DNA from: JAJXSS01 sp964547135
GTDB lineage: Bacteria > Planctomycetota > Phycisphaerae > Phycisphaerales > Phycisphaeraceae
Direction: 5' to 3'
DNA length: 42,025 nt
NCBI GenBank assembly: GCA_964547135.1
Contig: CAZJMK010000036.1
Coordinates: 1-42,025 of the forward strand
The translations under genes were made by a program, and so were the position numbers. The notes beneath the pieces are model-generated. The model was not told where the DNA came from and searched no databases. It saw only the letters and a list, made by a program, of their open reading frames with translations. This document shows, one piece after another, positions 18,489 through 24,959 of this stretch; the stretch's first letter is position 1, and every line of letters starts with the position of its first letter.

Positions 18489-18617
18489 TTTTGCCTGCTG
18501 AGGGGTATAAATTGATGCATCCCCAGGGTTGGAATACAGGGCGATGATTATTTTCGTGAACTGATGGCCAGGGTGGTGGGCAGGAAGAATAAAGTGGTCG
18601 GGAGTCATATCGAGTAG

Positions 18618-18650
18618 GGTGGGTCAAGCGCGTCGGCGAGCGGACCCACC
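18618..18650. repeat. GGTGGGTC hairpin repeat
   Basis: Arms GGTGGGTC (18618-18625) and GACCCACC (18643-18650) flank a 17-base loop rich in GCG. It resembles a hairpin repeat common in bacterial intergenic DNA. It lies downstream of the sulfatase gene and could end its transcript, but there is no T tract. Confidence 0.6.
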
Positions 18651-18658
18651 ATGATGAA

Positions 18659-18702
18659 GTGGTCGAATGGTCGAATGGTCGAGTGGTCGAGTGGCCAGGT
18701 GG
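18659..18702. repeat. Octamer array GTGGTCGA
   Basis: Five and a half units with an 8-bp period: GTGGTCGA, ATGGTCGA, ATGGTCGA, GTGGTCGA, GTGGCCAG, GTGGCG. This is the clearest example of the octamer family in the window. The rest of the gap 18489-18888 holds the GGTGGGTC hairpin and the rpsF leader; no gene is visible in it. Confidence 0.85.
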
Positions 18703-18802
18703 CGTGGTTACATGCGTTTGCCCTGGTCATCGTTCTATCGCTTTTTGTCACGCACCTTGTTTTCCGCTATGATGACGGGCTTCAAACGGTTCGGCCTGGG
18801 CA

Positions 18803-18872
18803 CGTGTGTCACTTCACAAACACACGCAGCCACAGGTCCAAGGCCTCGGGTCGGCCCCGGGGACACCGGACC
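18803..18872 (+). promoter_or_regulatory. Structured rpsF leader, possible S6:S18-binding element
   Basis: Two hairpins precede rpsF. The first pairs CGTGTGT (18803-18809) with ACACACG (18820-18826). The second pairs GGTCC (18835-18839) with GGACC (18868-18872) and, inside, CCTCGGG (18844-18850) with CCCGGGG (18856-18862, one G-T pair). The internal loop carries ACACCGG. Known rpsF leaders bind the S6:S18 complex and have a stem with a conserved ACACC-type loop, so feedback control is plausible. The match is by eye only. Confidence 0.35.
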
Positions 18873-18888
18873 GCAAGGGAGTTTCATC

Positions 18889-19335
18889 ATGGCTGAGCAT
18901 CCGATTCGTTTGTACGAAGGTTTGTTTCTGCTGGCACAGTCGGCCACGGCTGATCTGACGGCGGCGACCGAAACCGTGCGTAACATGATCACCCGTCACG
19001 GCGGGGAAATCGTCATTCTCCGCAAGTGGGACGAACGCAAACTCGCCTACCCCATTCGTGGGCAGAAGCGCGGCCTGTATCTGATTGCGTACTTCAAGGC
19101 CCCGAGTTCTGCGCTGGCTGCCATCGACCGTGATGCAGTGCTGTCGGAAGTTGTGCTGCGGGCGATGGTCATCAAGGCGGATCACGTCGGTGATGTCGAA
19201 TTGGAACTGGCCAAGAAGGAAGAAAACCTCACCGTCGAAATCAAGCTGCGTGAGGAAAAGCCTGCGGCCAAGCCGGCGGTGGATGCCGACGGCATTGAAG
19301 TGCCGGACCTGTCGGAATTGGAAGACGTGAAATAA
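18889..19335 (+). CDS. rpsF: 30S ribosomal protein S6
   Basis: The 148-residue protein starts MAEHPIRLYEGLFLLAQS and includes VRNMITRHGGEIV, KWDERKLAYPIRGQKRGLY and a LRAMVIKADHV strand, all typical for S6. A charged C-terminal tail of about 35 residues makes it longer than most S6 proteins. The ATG at 18889 has AAGGGAG eight bases upstream; the frame is open further back only because an octamer array there has no stops. It heads the group rpsF, ssb, rplI. rpsR (S18), which often sits here, is absent. S6 binds S18 in the platform of the 30S subunit. Confidence 0.97.
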   Translation: MAEHPIRLYEGLFLLAQSATADLTAATETVRNMITRHGGEIVILRKWDERKLAYPIRGQKRGLYLIAYFKAPSSALAAIDRDAVLSEVVLRAMVIKADHVGDVELELAKKEENLTVEIKLREEKPAAKPAVDADGIEVPDLSELEDVK

Positions 19336-19383
19336 TCATTGATATGGATCGGTGAATGAACCTTACTGGTTGGAGGGTTTGTC

Positions 19384-19908
19384 ATGCCCAATCTCAACCG
19401 CGTGATGCTCATGGGTAACCTGACCCGTGACCCGGAATTGCGTTACACGCCCAGCAACACGCCGGTGGTGCAGGTGGGCCTGGCGATCAACCGGCGCTGG
19501 CGCAACCAGCAGACCAACGAGTGGCAGGAAGAGACCACCTTTGTCGATTGTGAAGCGTGGGGTAAGCAGGCTGAGACGATCAACCAGTACCTGCGCAAGG
19601 GCAGGCCGGTGTATATCGAGGGCCGATTGAAACTGGATCAGTGGCAGGACAAGGAAGGCCACAATCGGTCGAAGATCAAAGTGGTGATCGATAGTTTTCA
19701 GTTTATCGACTCGCAGCGTAGTGCCGGTGGCAGTGGTGGTGGGCAGGGTGGTGGTGATGCAGCGGAGATGGGCGAAGGTGGGGGAGCAGCGTCCGCACCT
19801 CGATCAGCCCCTCCGCGAACAGTCAATCGACCGGCAGCCAACACAGCCCCGCCCCCGGTGGATGCCAACCAACCCCCGCCGATGGGCGATGAAGATATTC
19901 CGTTTTGA
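19384..19908 (+). CDS. ssb: Single-stranded DNA-binding protein
   Basis: The 174-residue protein has an OB fold from MPNLNRVMLMGNLTRDPELR through FVDCEAWGKQAETINQYLRKG and VYIEGRLKLDQW. A Gly-rich then Pro-rich linker (about 115-165) leads to the acidic tip DEDIPF, which recruits replication and repair proteins. Length and layout are normal. It starts 48 bases after rpsF and is probably co-transcribed with it; GGAGGG precedes the ATG by seven bases. It binds single-stranded DNA as a tetramer. Confidence 0.97.
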   Translation: MPNLNRVMLMGNLTRDPELRYTPSNTPVVQVGLAINRRWRNQQTNEWQEETTFVDCEAWGKQAETINQYLRKGRPVYIEGRLKLDQWQDKEGHNRSKIKVVIDSFQFIDSQRSAGGSGGGQGGGDAAEMGEGGGAASAPRSAPPRTVNRPAANTAPPPVDANQPPPMGDEDIPF

Positions 19909-19922
19909 ATTTTAGAAATGTA

Positions 19923-20040
19923 CCACAGAGACACAGAGATACAGAGGAAACAAAAAAAGAATTAAGAGTCAGTGCTATCGCATCTTTTTTTGACTCGTGA
20001 TTCAATGCCTTGCCTTCTCTGTGCCTCTGTGTCTCTGTGG
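19923..20040. repeat. Long inverted repeat, CACAGAG type
   Basis: Arms CCACAGAGACACAGAGATACAG.. (19923-19946) and its complement (20017-20040) pair over 24 bases with two mismatches, around a 70-base loop. Half copies occur at 54-75. It lies between ssb and rplI, so it may form a hairpin in their shared transcript. Confidence 0.8.
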
Positions 20041-20167
20041 TGAAAAGAAAAGTCGGATGTTCCGGCTGATGATTGGACAACGGGCAACAATAAAAATGCC
20101 CATGCTGGTCTGCCGTCTGTGAGGGAAACAACCCACGGGCGAGGCCTAACTCGGAAGTGAGGACACC

Positions 20168-20800
20168 ATGAAGAACGTGAAAGTACTGCTGACGGAAAAC
20201 GTGGACAACACCGGCATCGTGGGCGATGTGGTTTCGGTTCGCCCCGGTTTTGCCCGCAATTACCTTTTGCCGCGCAACCTTGCGACCAAGCCGACGGAAG
20301 GGGCGATCAAACGATTGGCCGCTCGCCGTGCCCAGGTGGAACAGGAAATGAAGCTGCGTCGGGCGCAGTTGGAAGCGCTGCTGGAAAAAATCAAGAATCA
20401 CGAAATCACCCTGCAACGCTCGCACAACGAACAGGGCATTCTGTTCGGCGGCGTGACCCAGCATGACATCGCCCAGGTGTTGCGCGACGAGGGCCACGCG
20501 GTGGAAGACCGCATGATCCGCATCGGCACGGTCATCAAACGACTGGACAGCTACCACATACCGGTGGTGCTGGCGTCGGATTTGAAGACCGAAATCAAGC
20601 TTTGGGTCGTGTCTGACAAACCCAAGGAAGAATTGCAGGCGGAAGAAAAGGCTGAGGCCCCGGCCCCGGAACAGGCGGAGGAAAAGCCCAAAAAGAAGAG
20701 CAAGAAGGCCGCCGAGGAAAAGGCTGAGGCTGCCCCCGCAGCCGAGGGCGAGGAAAAGCCCAAGTCCAAGAAGAAGGGCAAAAAGGCCGAAGCGGAGTGA
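20168..20800 (+). CDS. rplI: 50S ribosomal protein L9
   Basis: The N-domain is clear: MKNVKVLLTENVDNTGIVGD, VRPGFARNYLLPRNLA. The connecting helix and C-domain follow (ILFGGVTQHDIAQVL, IKRLDSYHIPVVLASDLKTEI). The first 150 residues match a normal L9. About 60 further residues rich in Glu, Lys and Ala (KAEAPAPEQAEEKPKKKSKK and similar) form a low-complexity tail. The ATG at 20168 has GTGAGGAC upstream. L9 binds 23S rRNA near the L1 stalk and helps keep the reading frame. It follows ssb after the inverted repeat. Confidence 0.96.
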   Translation: MKNVKVLLTENVDNTGIVGDVVSVRPGFARNYLLPRNLATKPTEGAIKRLAARRAQVEQEMKLRRAQLEALLEKIKNHEITLQRSHNEQGILFGGVTQHDIAQVLRDEGHAVEDRMIRIGTVIKRLDSYHIPVVLASDLKTEIKLWVVSDKPKEELQAEEKAEAPAPEQAEEKPKKKSKKAAEEKAEAAPAAEGEEKPKSKKKGKKAEAE

Positions 20801-21091
20801 ATGGAAGTGGCCAAGTGGTCGAGTAAAGGCACGCCCTCACCCTGGCCCTCTCCCGGAGGGAGAGGGGACAGGCAAGTGGTCAAGTGACCGAAACGTGTTC
20901 GATAGTTAGCGCCGCGATTTATCGCGTCTGTGATTGTGACACCGCCCCCGGGGGCGCCCTCGGCGGTGTGGCTGACAAAGCGGCGGATGGTATCCGCCGA
21001 TGCCATCGGCGGCTTTATTCACCCAGCCGGGGGCGGCTGGGCCACAAAGCCAACCGATGCGATTCAGTGGGTCACTTTCGTCCGACCTTCG
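20801..21091. repeat. Composite repeat region after rplI
   Basis: The segment 20813-20890 (octamer unit, CGAGTAAAGGCACGCCC, palindrome CTCTCCCGGAGGGAGAG, octamers) is almost the exact inverse of 32281-32358. It is followed by the GCGCCGCGATTTATCGCG module (20905-20930), the palindrome CCGCCGATGCCATCGGCGG (20996-21014) and CCCAGCCGGGGGCGGCTGGG (21022-21041). No gene is visible. Confidence 0.85.
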
Positions 21092-21115
21092 CCCACACTT
21101 ATTGTGTGGGTTTTT
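21092..21115 (+). terminator. Rho-independent terminator upstream of clpP
   Basis: CCCACAC (21092-21098), loop TTATT, GTGTGGG (21104-21110), then TTTTT. A perfect 7-bp stem with a T tract, placed 290 bases after rplI; it probably ends the rpsF-ssb-rplI transcript. Confidence 0.85.
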
Positions 21116-21136
21116 CTTTGCGCATCGAGGGCACTT

Positions 21137-21166
21137 TTGGCCGATGATGAATGCACCTGCTAGAAT
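21137..21166 (+). promoter_or_regulatory. Probable clpP promoter
   Basis: TTGGCC (21137-21142) and TAGAAT (21161-21166) are separated by 18 bases. The -10 box matches five of six, the -35 box four of six. It lies just after the terminator and about 40 bases before the clpP start. Confidence 0.4.
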
Positions 21167-21207
21167 CCGGCCTAGGTTGTGACTTCATTACATACGAGGA
21201 TGCCAAC

Positions 21208-21855
21208 ATGCTGATACCGATGGTGATCGAAAAAACCGGACGAGGCGAACGTGCTTACGACATTTACTCACGCCTGCTCAAGGACCGCGTGGTGTTTCTG
21301 GGCGGCGGGGTGAGCGATGAATCCGCCAACCTGGCGATTGCCCAGTTGTTGTATCTATCCAACGAAAACGCTGAGGCGGACATTCACGTGTACATCAACT
21401 CGCCCGGCGGCAGCGTGTCGGCTGGGCTGGCGATTTACGACACCATGCAGTTCGTTCGCCCCGATGTGGCGACCTACTGCATCGGCATGGCGGCATCGAT
21501 GGGCGCGGTGCTGATGATGGCCGGCACCAAGGGCAAACGCTTTGTGCTGCCCAACTCGAAGGTGCTGCTGCATCAGCCGCTGATCGGCGGCGTGCTGGAA
21601 GGGCAGGCGACGGACCTGGGCATTCACGCCAAGGAAATGCTGCGTTCGCGTGACCGGTTGTATCAGATCATGGCCGACCACACCGGCAAGGACTTACCCA
21701 CCATCGCCCGTGACTGCGAACGTGACAAATGGTTCGATGCCCAGGAAGCGGTGGACTACGGCGTGGCGGACGCGATTTTGAAAAGCATTCCCGAAAGCAT
21801 GAACAAACAGCACGTCAGTGATGACGAGGATGGGCCGACGGAGAAGACGGTGTGA
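21208..21855 (+). CDS. clpP: ATP-dependent Clp protease proteolytic subunit
   Basis: The 215-residue protein starts MLIPMVIEKTGRGERAYDIY. The Ser-His-Asp triad is S97 (GMAASMGA), H122 (LLHQP) and D173 (CERDKWFDAQEA). The INSPGGSV turn is also present. The ATG at 21208 has GAGGA seven bases upstream; an upstream frame extension lacks homology. ClpP forms a double-ring peptidase that works with ClpX or ClpA; no partner gene lies nearby. Its stop overlaps the possible GTG start of the lipoprotein gene. Confidence 0.97.
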   Translation: MLIPMVIEKTGRGERAYDIYSRLLKDRVVFLGGGVSDESANLAIAQLLYLSNENAEADIHVYINSPGGSVSAGLAIYDTMQFVRPDVATYCIGMAASMGAVLMMAGTKGKRFVLPNSKVLLHQPLIGGVLEGQATDLGIHAKEMLRSRDRLYQIMADHTGKDLPTIARDCERDKWFDAQEAVDYGVADAILKSIPESMNKQHVSDDEDGPTEKTV

Positions 21856-22535
21856 TGATGATTTCGAATTTCGAATTTCGAATTTCGAATTTGCAAGACA
21901 CTCGTGCGAGCGTGTGGTTACACGCTTTGTTGTGGCTGATGATGGCCGGATGGTTGGCGGGTTGTGCTGGCCCGCGGAATTTTGAGAATGAAAATGATCG
22001 GCTGCGGCGGGAGAACATGGAACTCAAAACCGCGGTCGAGGAGTTGAATACCAAACTCGCATCGCGTTTGCAGCAGATTGGCACATTGGAAACGGCACTG
22101 GCACCGCAGCGGGCGCGGGTGCCGGGGGTGGAACCGGGCGACATACCACTGGCGGTGAGTTTGCGATTCGGCATGTACACCGGCCCGGTCGATACCGATG
22201 GTGATGGCCGTGATGATTTGATTCGCTTGTACTTTCAGCCGCTCGACCAGAAACAAAGATTCATACCCGTGGCGGCGGCGGCACAGGTGCAGGTGGTGGT
22301 GATCACGCCCGGTGCAGAACCGCGTGTGTTGGCGGACAAGGCGTTTGCGACCGATGACCTGGACCGAACCTATCGCACCGGGGTCACGGGTACGCATTAC
22401 ACGCTGGAAGTGCCCCTGCCTGGTGACATACCGGATGATGTGCGCGAGGTGACGGCGAAGGTGGCGCTGACCGATGCGTCCACCGGCAGGGTGCTGACGA
22501 TTCAACAGGGGTTTGGGTTGAAACGAAAAAAATAA
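21852..22535 (+). CDS. Lipoprotein with coiled coil and Asp-rich calcium-like loop
   Basis: A lipobox LAGC (Cys 38 of the longest form) follows a hydrophobic stretch WLHALLWLMMAGW. The coiled coil NDRLRRENMELKTAVEELN comes next, then a beta-rich domain with DTDGDGRDD, a loop like those of calcium-binding repeats. Function is unknown. The longest frame begins at GTG 21852, overlapping the clpP stop, but residues 4-13 are encoded by a TTCGAAT repeat (21861-21892). A GTG at 21912 gives a normal short lipoprotein signal and is a strong alternative. The protein should be anchored in a membrane by its lipid. Confidence 0.75.
   Translation: MMMISNFEFRISNLQDTRASVWLHALLWLMMAGWLAGCAGPRNFENENDRLRRENMELKTAVEELNTKLASRLQQIGTLETALAPQRARVPGVEPGDIPLAVSLRFGMYTGPVDTDGDGRDDLIRLYFQPLDQKQRFIPVAAAAQVQVVVITPGAEPRVLADKAFATDDLDRTYRTGVTGTHYTLEVPLPGDIPDDVREVTAKVALTDASTGRVLTIQQGFGLKRKK
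21861..21892. repeat. TTCGAAT tandem repeat
   Basis: Four tandem units of AATTTCG, directly after the clpP stop and in frame with the following lipoprotein gene. Relatives occur at 28017-28033 (inside dxr) and 32237-32270. Confidence 0.85.
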
Positions 22536-22543
22536 CGCCGCAT

Positions 22544-22762
22544 TCAGGCTGTCAGGGCCTGATACACACGACCGATGCGACGCAGGTAACTCACATCGCC
22601 GATTTCCGCACGATGAGCCACTTCATCCAATAACTTGATCGTGGCAGGTTCGAGGCAGGGTGTTGTTGAATCTTCATCGGGGTAGGTCACATCCACCTGC
22701 AACTCAACGGCATACTGCCCACGACGGACCCAACGTGTGATTTTGGCGTGTCGTTGTTTCAT
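22544..22762 (-). CDS. Putative antitoxin partner of a DUF4258-type protein
   Basis: A 72-residue protein beginning MKQRHAKITRWVRRGQYAVE, with an acidic middle (TYPDEDSTTPCLEP) and a C-terminal helix ending YLRRIGRVYQALTA. Its ATG shares bases with the stop codon of the upstream gene (ATGA). Short proteins of this pattern are often encoded beside DUF4258 proteins; as an antitoxin it would neutralise that partner. I recognise the arrangement, not a named family. Confidence 0.6.
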   Translation of the reverse strand: MKQRHAKITRWVRRGQYAVELQVDVTYPDEDSTTPCLEPATIKLLDEVAHRAEIGDVSYLRRIGRVYQALTA

Positions 22763-23046
22763 GGCTGTTCTCGAAAATAGACTGTCACCAACATGGCTCG
22801 ATGCGTTTTTTCCAAGTAAGACCACACAACTTCCACTTCCGAGCCATCTGCCAATAGTTGCCGGGTAATAATCGATGGGTTTGGCTTGCTGGCAGGTCGT
22901 TCACGCACCACCATTGCGTTCGCCAAACCAGCAACCAATTGCCAGGCAGAAATACGACGTTCTTCACAACGCTCATCAGCATGAATCGAGACAAGGTACT
23001 TGTCCTCGACCACCGCTTGCCGGATCAGGTCGCTTAGTCGTCCCAT
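22759..23046 (-). CDS. DUF4258-like small protein, putative toxin
   Basis: The 95-residue protein contains YLVSIHADERCEERRISAWQ, where HADERCEERRI is typical of DUF4258 proteins (compare the H-x-x-x-R-x-x-x-R pattern). It also has DGSEVEVVWSY and ends in a beta strand MLVTVYF. An AGGTGA site precedes its ATG. The four-base overlap with the next gene suggests coupled translation, as in toxin-antitoxin pairs with the toxin first. Toxicity is inference. Confidence 0.65.
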   Translation of the reverse strand: MGRLSDLIRQAVVEDKYLVSIHADERCEERRISAWQLVAGLANAMVVRERPASKPNPSIITRQLLADGSEVEVVWSYLEKTHRAMLVTVYFREQP

Positions 23047-23113
23047 GATTCACCTGATCATAGGTCATCATGTGCCGGCAGAGCTAATTGCCGGTTTTGG
23101 ACTCAAGGGACAT

Positions 23114-23150
23114 CACTTAGCCCCCGGTCAATGACCGGGGACTAAATGTG
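23114..23150. repeat. CCCCGGTCA palindrome
   Basis: CCCCGGTCA and TGACCGGGG (23122-23140) form a near-perfect palindrome, extended by CACTTAG and CTAAATGTG outside. It lies between pyrE and the toxin-like gene on the same strand and could end the pyrE transcript, although there is no T tract. Confidence 0.7.
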
Positions 23151-23165
23151 CCATGAATCGCAGCA

Positions 23166-23690
23166 TCACTCCACAATACCCAGGTCGGTTTTGGTGAACA
23201 GGCTGGCGAAGGAGAAGCCGGCTTGTTCGATGTTTTGTCGTCCGCCTTCCTGTCGGTCGATGACCGCGACGATTTTGACGACCACGCCGCCGCAGGCTGC
23301 AATCGATTTGGCGGCTTCGAGGGTTTGCCCGCCGGTGGTGACAATGTCTTCGACGAGGAGCACTTTTTCGCCGGGGTTGAGTTTGCCTTCGATCTGCTTG
23401 GCGGTGCCGTAGTCTTTCTTTTGGTTGCGGATCAGCACGCTGGGCTTGCCGCCGGCCATGGACAGGGCGGTGACCAGAGGTATCGCACCCAGCTCGGCCC
23501 CGGCCACGCGGTCCACCTCAGGCGTGAGGTGTTGTGCGAATTTTTCACCCAGGGCTTTGAGGATGTCGGGTTGGGTTTCAAAGAGGTACTTATCGAGGTA
23601 ATACCTGCTTTTGCGACCGCTGCGCAGGGTGAATTCGCCGTGCAGCAGGGCGGACGATTTGATGCGTTCAATCAGTTGTTGGTCGTTCAT
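23166..23690 (-). CDS. pyrE: Orotate phosphoribosyltransferase
   Basis: The 174-residue protein has LRSGRKSRYYLDKY, GAELGAIPLVTAL, IRNQKKDYGT and the PRPP-binding motif VLLVEDIVTTGGQT. It converts orotate and PRPP to OMP in pyrimidine synthesis. The ATG at 23690 (MNDQQLIERI) is used; an upstream GTG-type extension to 23723 has no homology. It is the next gene after infC on this strand, across a palindromic repeat; no other pyr gene is near. Confidence 0.95.
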   Translation of the reverse strand: MNDQQLIERIKSSALLHGEFTLRSGRKSRYYLDKYLFETQPDILKALGEKFAQHLTPEVDRVAGAELGAIPLVTALSMAGGKPSVLIRNQKKDYGTAKQIEGKLNPGEKVLLVEDIVTTGGQTLEAAKSIAACGGVVVKIVAVIDRQEGGRQNIEQAGFSFASLFTKTDLGIVE

Positions 23691-23743
23691 GGTTGGCAAA
23701 GTATAACGTGATGCACAGGTCAAGTGACATAAAAAAACAAAAC

Positions 23744-23820
23744 GACGCCGAGGGCTTCAGCCCCGGATTGTTTTCTTTGAATGATGAATCAAACCATCCG
23801 GCCCTGAAGGGCACGGCGTC
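23744..23820. repeat. GACGCCG cruciform element, copy 1
   Basis: Outer arms 23744-23768 and 23796-23820 begin and end GACGCCG/CGGCGTC and CCGGAT/ATCCGG. Each arm also holds its own small hairpin: GGGCTTCAGCCC and GCCCTGAAGGGC. The loop is 27 bases. An inverted copy with conserved arms and unrelated loop is at 35706-35786. Confidence 0.85.
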
Positions 23821-23849
23821 ATGGGCACAGCTTCAATGACGCAGTGATT

Positions 23850-24500
23850 TCAACCTTGAGGTTTATTGACTAAGGGTGCTGCTGGTGACACAACCACTGT
23901 CGGTGTCGGGGCAGCGGCGGCGGCGGTGGGTGTCGGGGCTGCGGGTTTGGGGGCTTGCTTTTTGTCGGGGGCCAGCACCATGGTCATGCGACGCCCCAGC
24001 AGGCGCGGTTCACTTTCGACCTTGCTGACCAAATGCAGTTTGGTTTTGACTTCCTGCATCAGTTGCATGCCGATTTCGCGGTGCGCCATTTCCCGGCCCT
24101 TGAACAGCAACGTGAACTGCACCTTGTCACCCTCCGCCAGAAAGCCGGTGGCCTGATTGAGTTTGATGCCCAGGTCGTGTTCTTCGATTTTGGGGCGCAG
24201 GCGCACTTCCTTGAGTTCACTGGTCTTGGCGTGACTGCGGGCTTTCTGTTCTTTCTTTTTCTGTTGATACTTCCACTTGCCGTAGTCCATGATTTTGCAG
24301 ACCGGCGGCGTCGCCTGCGGGGCGACTTCCACCAGGTCCAACCCGGCTTCACGGGCACGACGTTTTGCCTCATTGGTTTCAACGACACCGACATCGACCG
24401 CGTTGTCATCGATGAGGCGCACGGGTGAAATGCGAATTTGTTCGTTGATGCGAAGCTGCTTGCCGACAGGCCGCGACGGTTGAAAACGTCCTCGAGTGAT
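23850..24500 (-). CDS. infC: Translation initiation factor IF-3
   Basis: The protein (216 residues) has the IF-3 entry LRINEQIRISPVRLID, then VGVVETNEAKRRAREAGLDL, VCKIMDYGKWKYQQKKKEQK, KEVRLRPKIEEHD and VKFTL-type strands. The C-terminal 40 residues are an Ala/Pro-rich tail (KKQAPKPAAPTPTAAAAAP). No ATG, GTG or TTG fits the start: a GGAGG (24508-24512) lies seven bases before ATC at 24500-24498, and homology starts right after. An ATC start agrees with the known use of rare start codons for IF-3, which lets IF-3 repress its own translation. rpmI and rplT, usual neighbours, are absent. Confidence 0.93.
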   Translation of the reverse strand: MTRGRFQPSRPVGKQLRINEQIRISPVRLIDDNAVDVGVVETNEAKRRAREAGLDLVEVAPQATPPVCKIMDYGKWKYQQKKKEQKARSHAKTSELKEVRLRPKIEEHDLGIKLNQATGFLAEGDKVQFTLLFKGREMAHREIGMQLMQEVKTKLHLVSKVESEPRLLGRRMTMVLAPDKKQAPKPAAPTPTAAAAAPTPTVVVSPAAPLVNKPQG

Positions 24501-24512
24501 GGTCGAACCTCC
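24498..24512 (-). promoter_or_regulatory. infC: infC ribosome site with ATC start codon
   Basis: GGAGG at 24508-24512, seven-base spacer, ATC at 24498-24500. No standard start codon lies within the next 22 codons upstream in a convincing place. This pair decides the infC start and suggests autoregulation. Confidence 0.7.
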
Positions 24513-24959
24513 AACAAAGCGAACGGCTGCGCCGACGACCGCCTTGAAGCGACGCTCCCACAAGCGCCTCGCCCCGGCTGTGATCTGTCATGCAATCATT
24601 CAGCCGAGGCCCCAAACATCAGGGCGGAAGATGTCAACCGACGCCAGCTTTCGCTGAATTCACTGGTAGCCTACCCCGATTAACGGCTCAAGGCAAGCGG
24701 AAACTGCAATGAGCAAGAGAAGTGGTCAAGTGCAGGAAAGCGTATGTGGTAGTTAGCGCCGCGACTTGTCGCGTCTGGCCGGGTTGGTTAATCGGTTGGT
24801 CGGTAAATCAGTTAATCGGTGAAAACCAATGTCATTCAGTCCGAGTAACCGATTAACCGACTCACTGTTTAACCACTACAACCAGACGCGATAAATCGCG
24901 GCGCTAACTCCCCAAAAATGGTTCCGGTACTTGATCATGTCTCGGTATCGTGGGCGGGT
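24513..24959. repeat. Large inverted composite between rseP and infC
   Basis: GTTAGCGCCGCGACTTGTCG.. at 24752-24778 and its complement at 24882-24908 are 27-base arms of the GCGCCGCGATTTATCGCG module. Between them, GGTTAATCGGTTGG and CCGATTAACCGACTC form an inner inverted repeat. An octamer unit (24720-24730) precedes the left arm. No gene is visible in the gap. Confidence 0.85.
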
